64,000 bases of DNA from Phocaeicola coprophilus (GTDB lineage Bacteria; Bacteroidota; Bacteroidia; Bacteroidales; Bacteroidaceae), in assembly GCA_016900015.1 (NCBI GenBank), contig JACJJM010000001.1:1-64000 (forward strand). The letters are read 5' to 3'. Every line of letters begins with the position of its first letter. The first letter of the stretch is position 1. Made by a program: the position numbers and the translations under genes. A model generated the notes under the pieces. It was not told the origin of the DNA. It saw nothing but the letters and a program-made list of their open reading frames with translations, and did not search any database. Positions 63,567-64,000 of the stretch are shown in pieces.

Positions 63567-63586
63567 GGGGTATTTTTTAACGGTGG

Positions 63587-64000
63587 TTAACCTTTTCGCT
63601 TGGCGCGGATGAACTCGACGACGCCCGGGATGACCGAGATGACGATGATGGCGACGATGACCAGCTTCAGGTTGTTCTGGATGAAGGGCTGGTTGCCGAA
63701 GAGATAGCCTGCATAGATGAACGAGGCCACCCAGAGCAGGCCGCCCGTGACGTTGTAGAGCATGAAGTAGGTGTAGTGCATCCGTCCCATGCCGGCCACG
63801 AACGGGGCAAACGTGCGCACGACGGGGACGAAACGTGCCAGGATGATGGTCTTCCCGCCATATTTGCGGTAGAATTCATGCGTCTTGTCCAAGTAGCTCT
63901 GCTTGAATATCTTCGAATTGGGATTGCTGAAAAGCTTCTTTCCGAAGAAATGCCCGATGGCATAGTTTGACGAGTCGCCCAGGACGGCTGCGGCGAAGAG
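63587..64000 (-). CDS. DedA-family membrane protein (partial at right edge)
   Basis: The visible C-terminal 137 residues read [40 protein letters not shown], a [20 protein letters not shown]-type motif (F-x-R[FI]-x-P-[VG]-[VLI]-R-T) and two membrane helices with [12 protein letters not shown]. This is the DedA/SNARE-associated (VTT) domain: polytopic proteins that help flip membrane phospholipids such as undecaprenyl phosphate carriers. The N-terminal part lies beyond the window. Confidence 0.9.
   Translation of the reverse strand, partial: LFAAAVLGDSSNYAIGHFFGKKLFSNPNSKIFKQSYLDKTHEFYRKYGGKTIILARFVPVVRTFAPFVAGMGRMHYTYFMLYNVTGGLLWVASFIYAGYLFGNQPFIQNNLKLVIVAIIVISVIPGVVEFIRAKRKG

Overview
The window is chromosomal DNA from a member of the Bacteroidales (Bacteroides/Prevotella/Paraprevotella type). 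The grounds are the SusC/SusD pair, the promoters with a TAnnTTTG -7 box and a TTTG-like -33 box, the lack of Shine-Dalgarno leaders, DUF4294/DUF3826/DUF5123 proteins and DUF4143 ATPases. No genus can be fixed from the sequence alone.

Layout. 1-450: tail of an IS110-family transposase and a small remnant. 0.45-2.8 kb: minus-strand HAD-ribF-CPBP operon. 2.9-8.6 kb: a MITE-like element, tRNA-Met, then an AT-rich decayed island (XRE-type regulator, HNH nuclease, exported protein, broken mobilisation gene, nonsense-mutated DUF4143 ATPase, broken integrase). 8.6-18.1 kb: housekeeping genes, including a YczE-like/cytidylate-kinase-like fusion, an unlisted YqaE/Pmp3 peptide, a SAM methyltransferase, parE, coaD and an S41 protease. 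18.4-31.6 kb: a 12-gene minus-strand cluster that I cannot match to a named system. It has a sigma-70-like factor, a membrane HExxH peptidase, an Hsp70/actin-like ATPase with a C-terminal membrane segment, a Ycf46-like AAA+ ATPase, an RCC1-like propeller, two paralogous scaffold proteins, a membrane protein, a (pseudo)kinase-AAA+ fusion whose DFG motif reads GFG, and a YbjN-like protein. 32-40.3 kb: GNAT, SulP transporter, leuS, YitT, rdgB, nadA. 40.34-41.03 kb: a non-coding, partly AT-rich stretch with DnaA-box-like sequences. The base skew of the + strand switches here from C/A-rich (left) to G/T-rich (right), so I propose it as the chromosomal replication origin. 41-49 kb: TrmH methyltransferase, DUF4294, HhH/beta-barrel protein, radical SAM protein, decayed integrase, and a PqqD/lipoprotein/small-peptide group. 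49.3-63.3 kb: a polysaccharide utilisation locus, probably for pectin (SusD, SusC, DUF5123 lipoprotein, and further on DUF3826 and a PL1 pectate lyase), interrupted by a DUF4143 ATPase, a DEAD-box helicase and a candidate small RNA. The right edge cuts a DedA gene.

A striking feature is a family of GC-rich intergenic repeats built from CCTTTCCG and CCGACCACGG/CCGTGGTCGG words arranged as hairpins, found at least nine times. Two copies sit inside MITE-like units with 13-bp terminal inverted repeats. Two others form a perfect 66-bp inverted pair that brackets nine genes of the 18-31 kb cluster.

How the genes may work together: the sigma factor is the first gene of the unknown cluster and could drive its own operon. 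The Hsp70-like protein, the two AAA+ ATPases and the membrane proteins suggest an ATP-driven, membrane-linked chaperone or remodelling machine under kinase-like control. That function is inference. The PUL genes would bind, import and cleave pectic glycans; no dedicated PUL regulator lies in the window.
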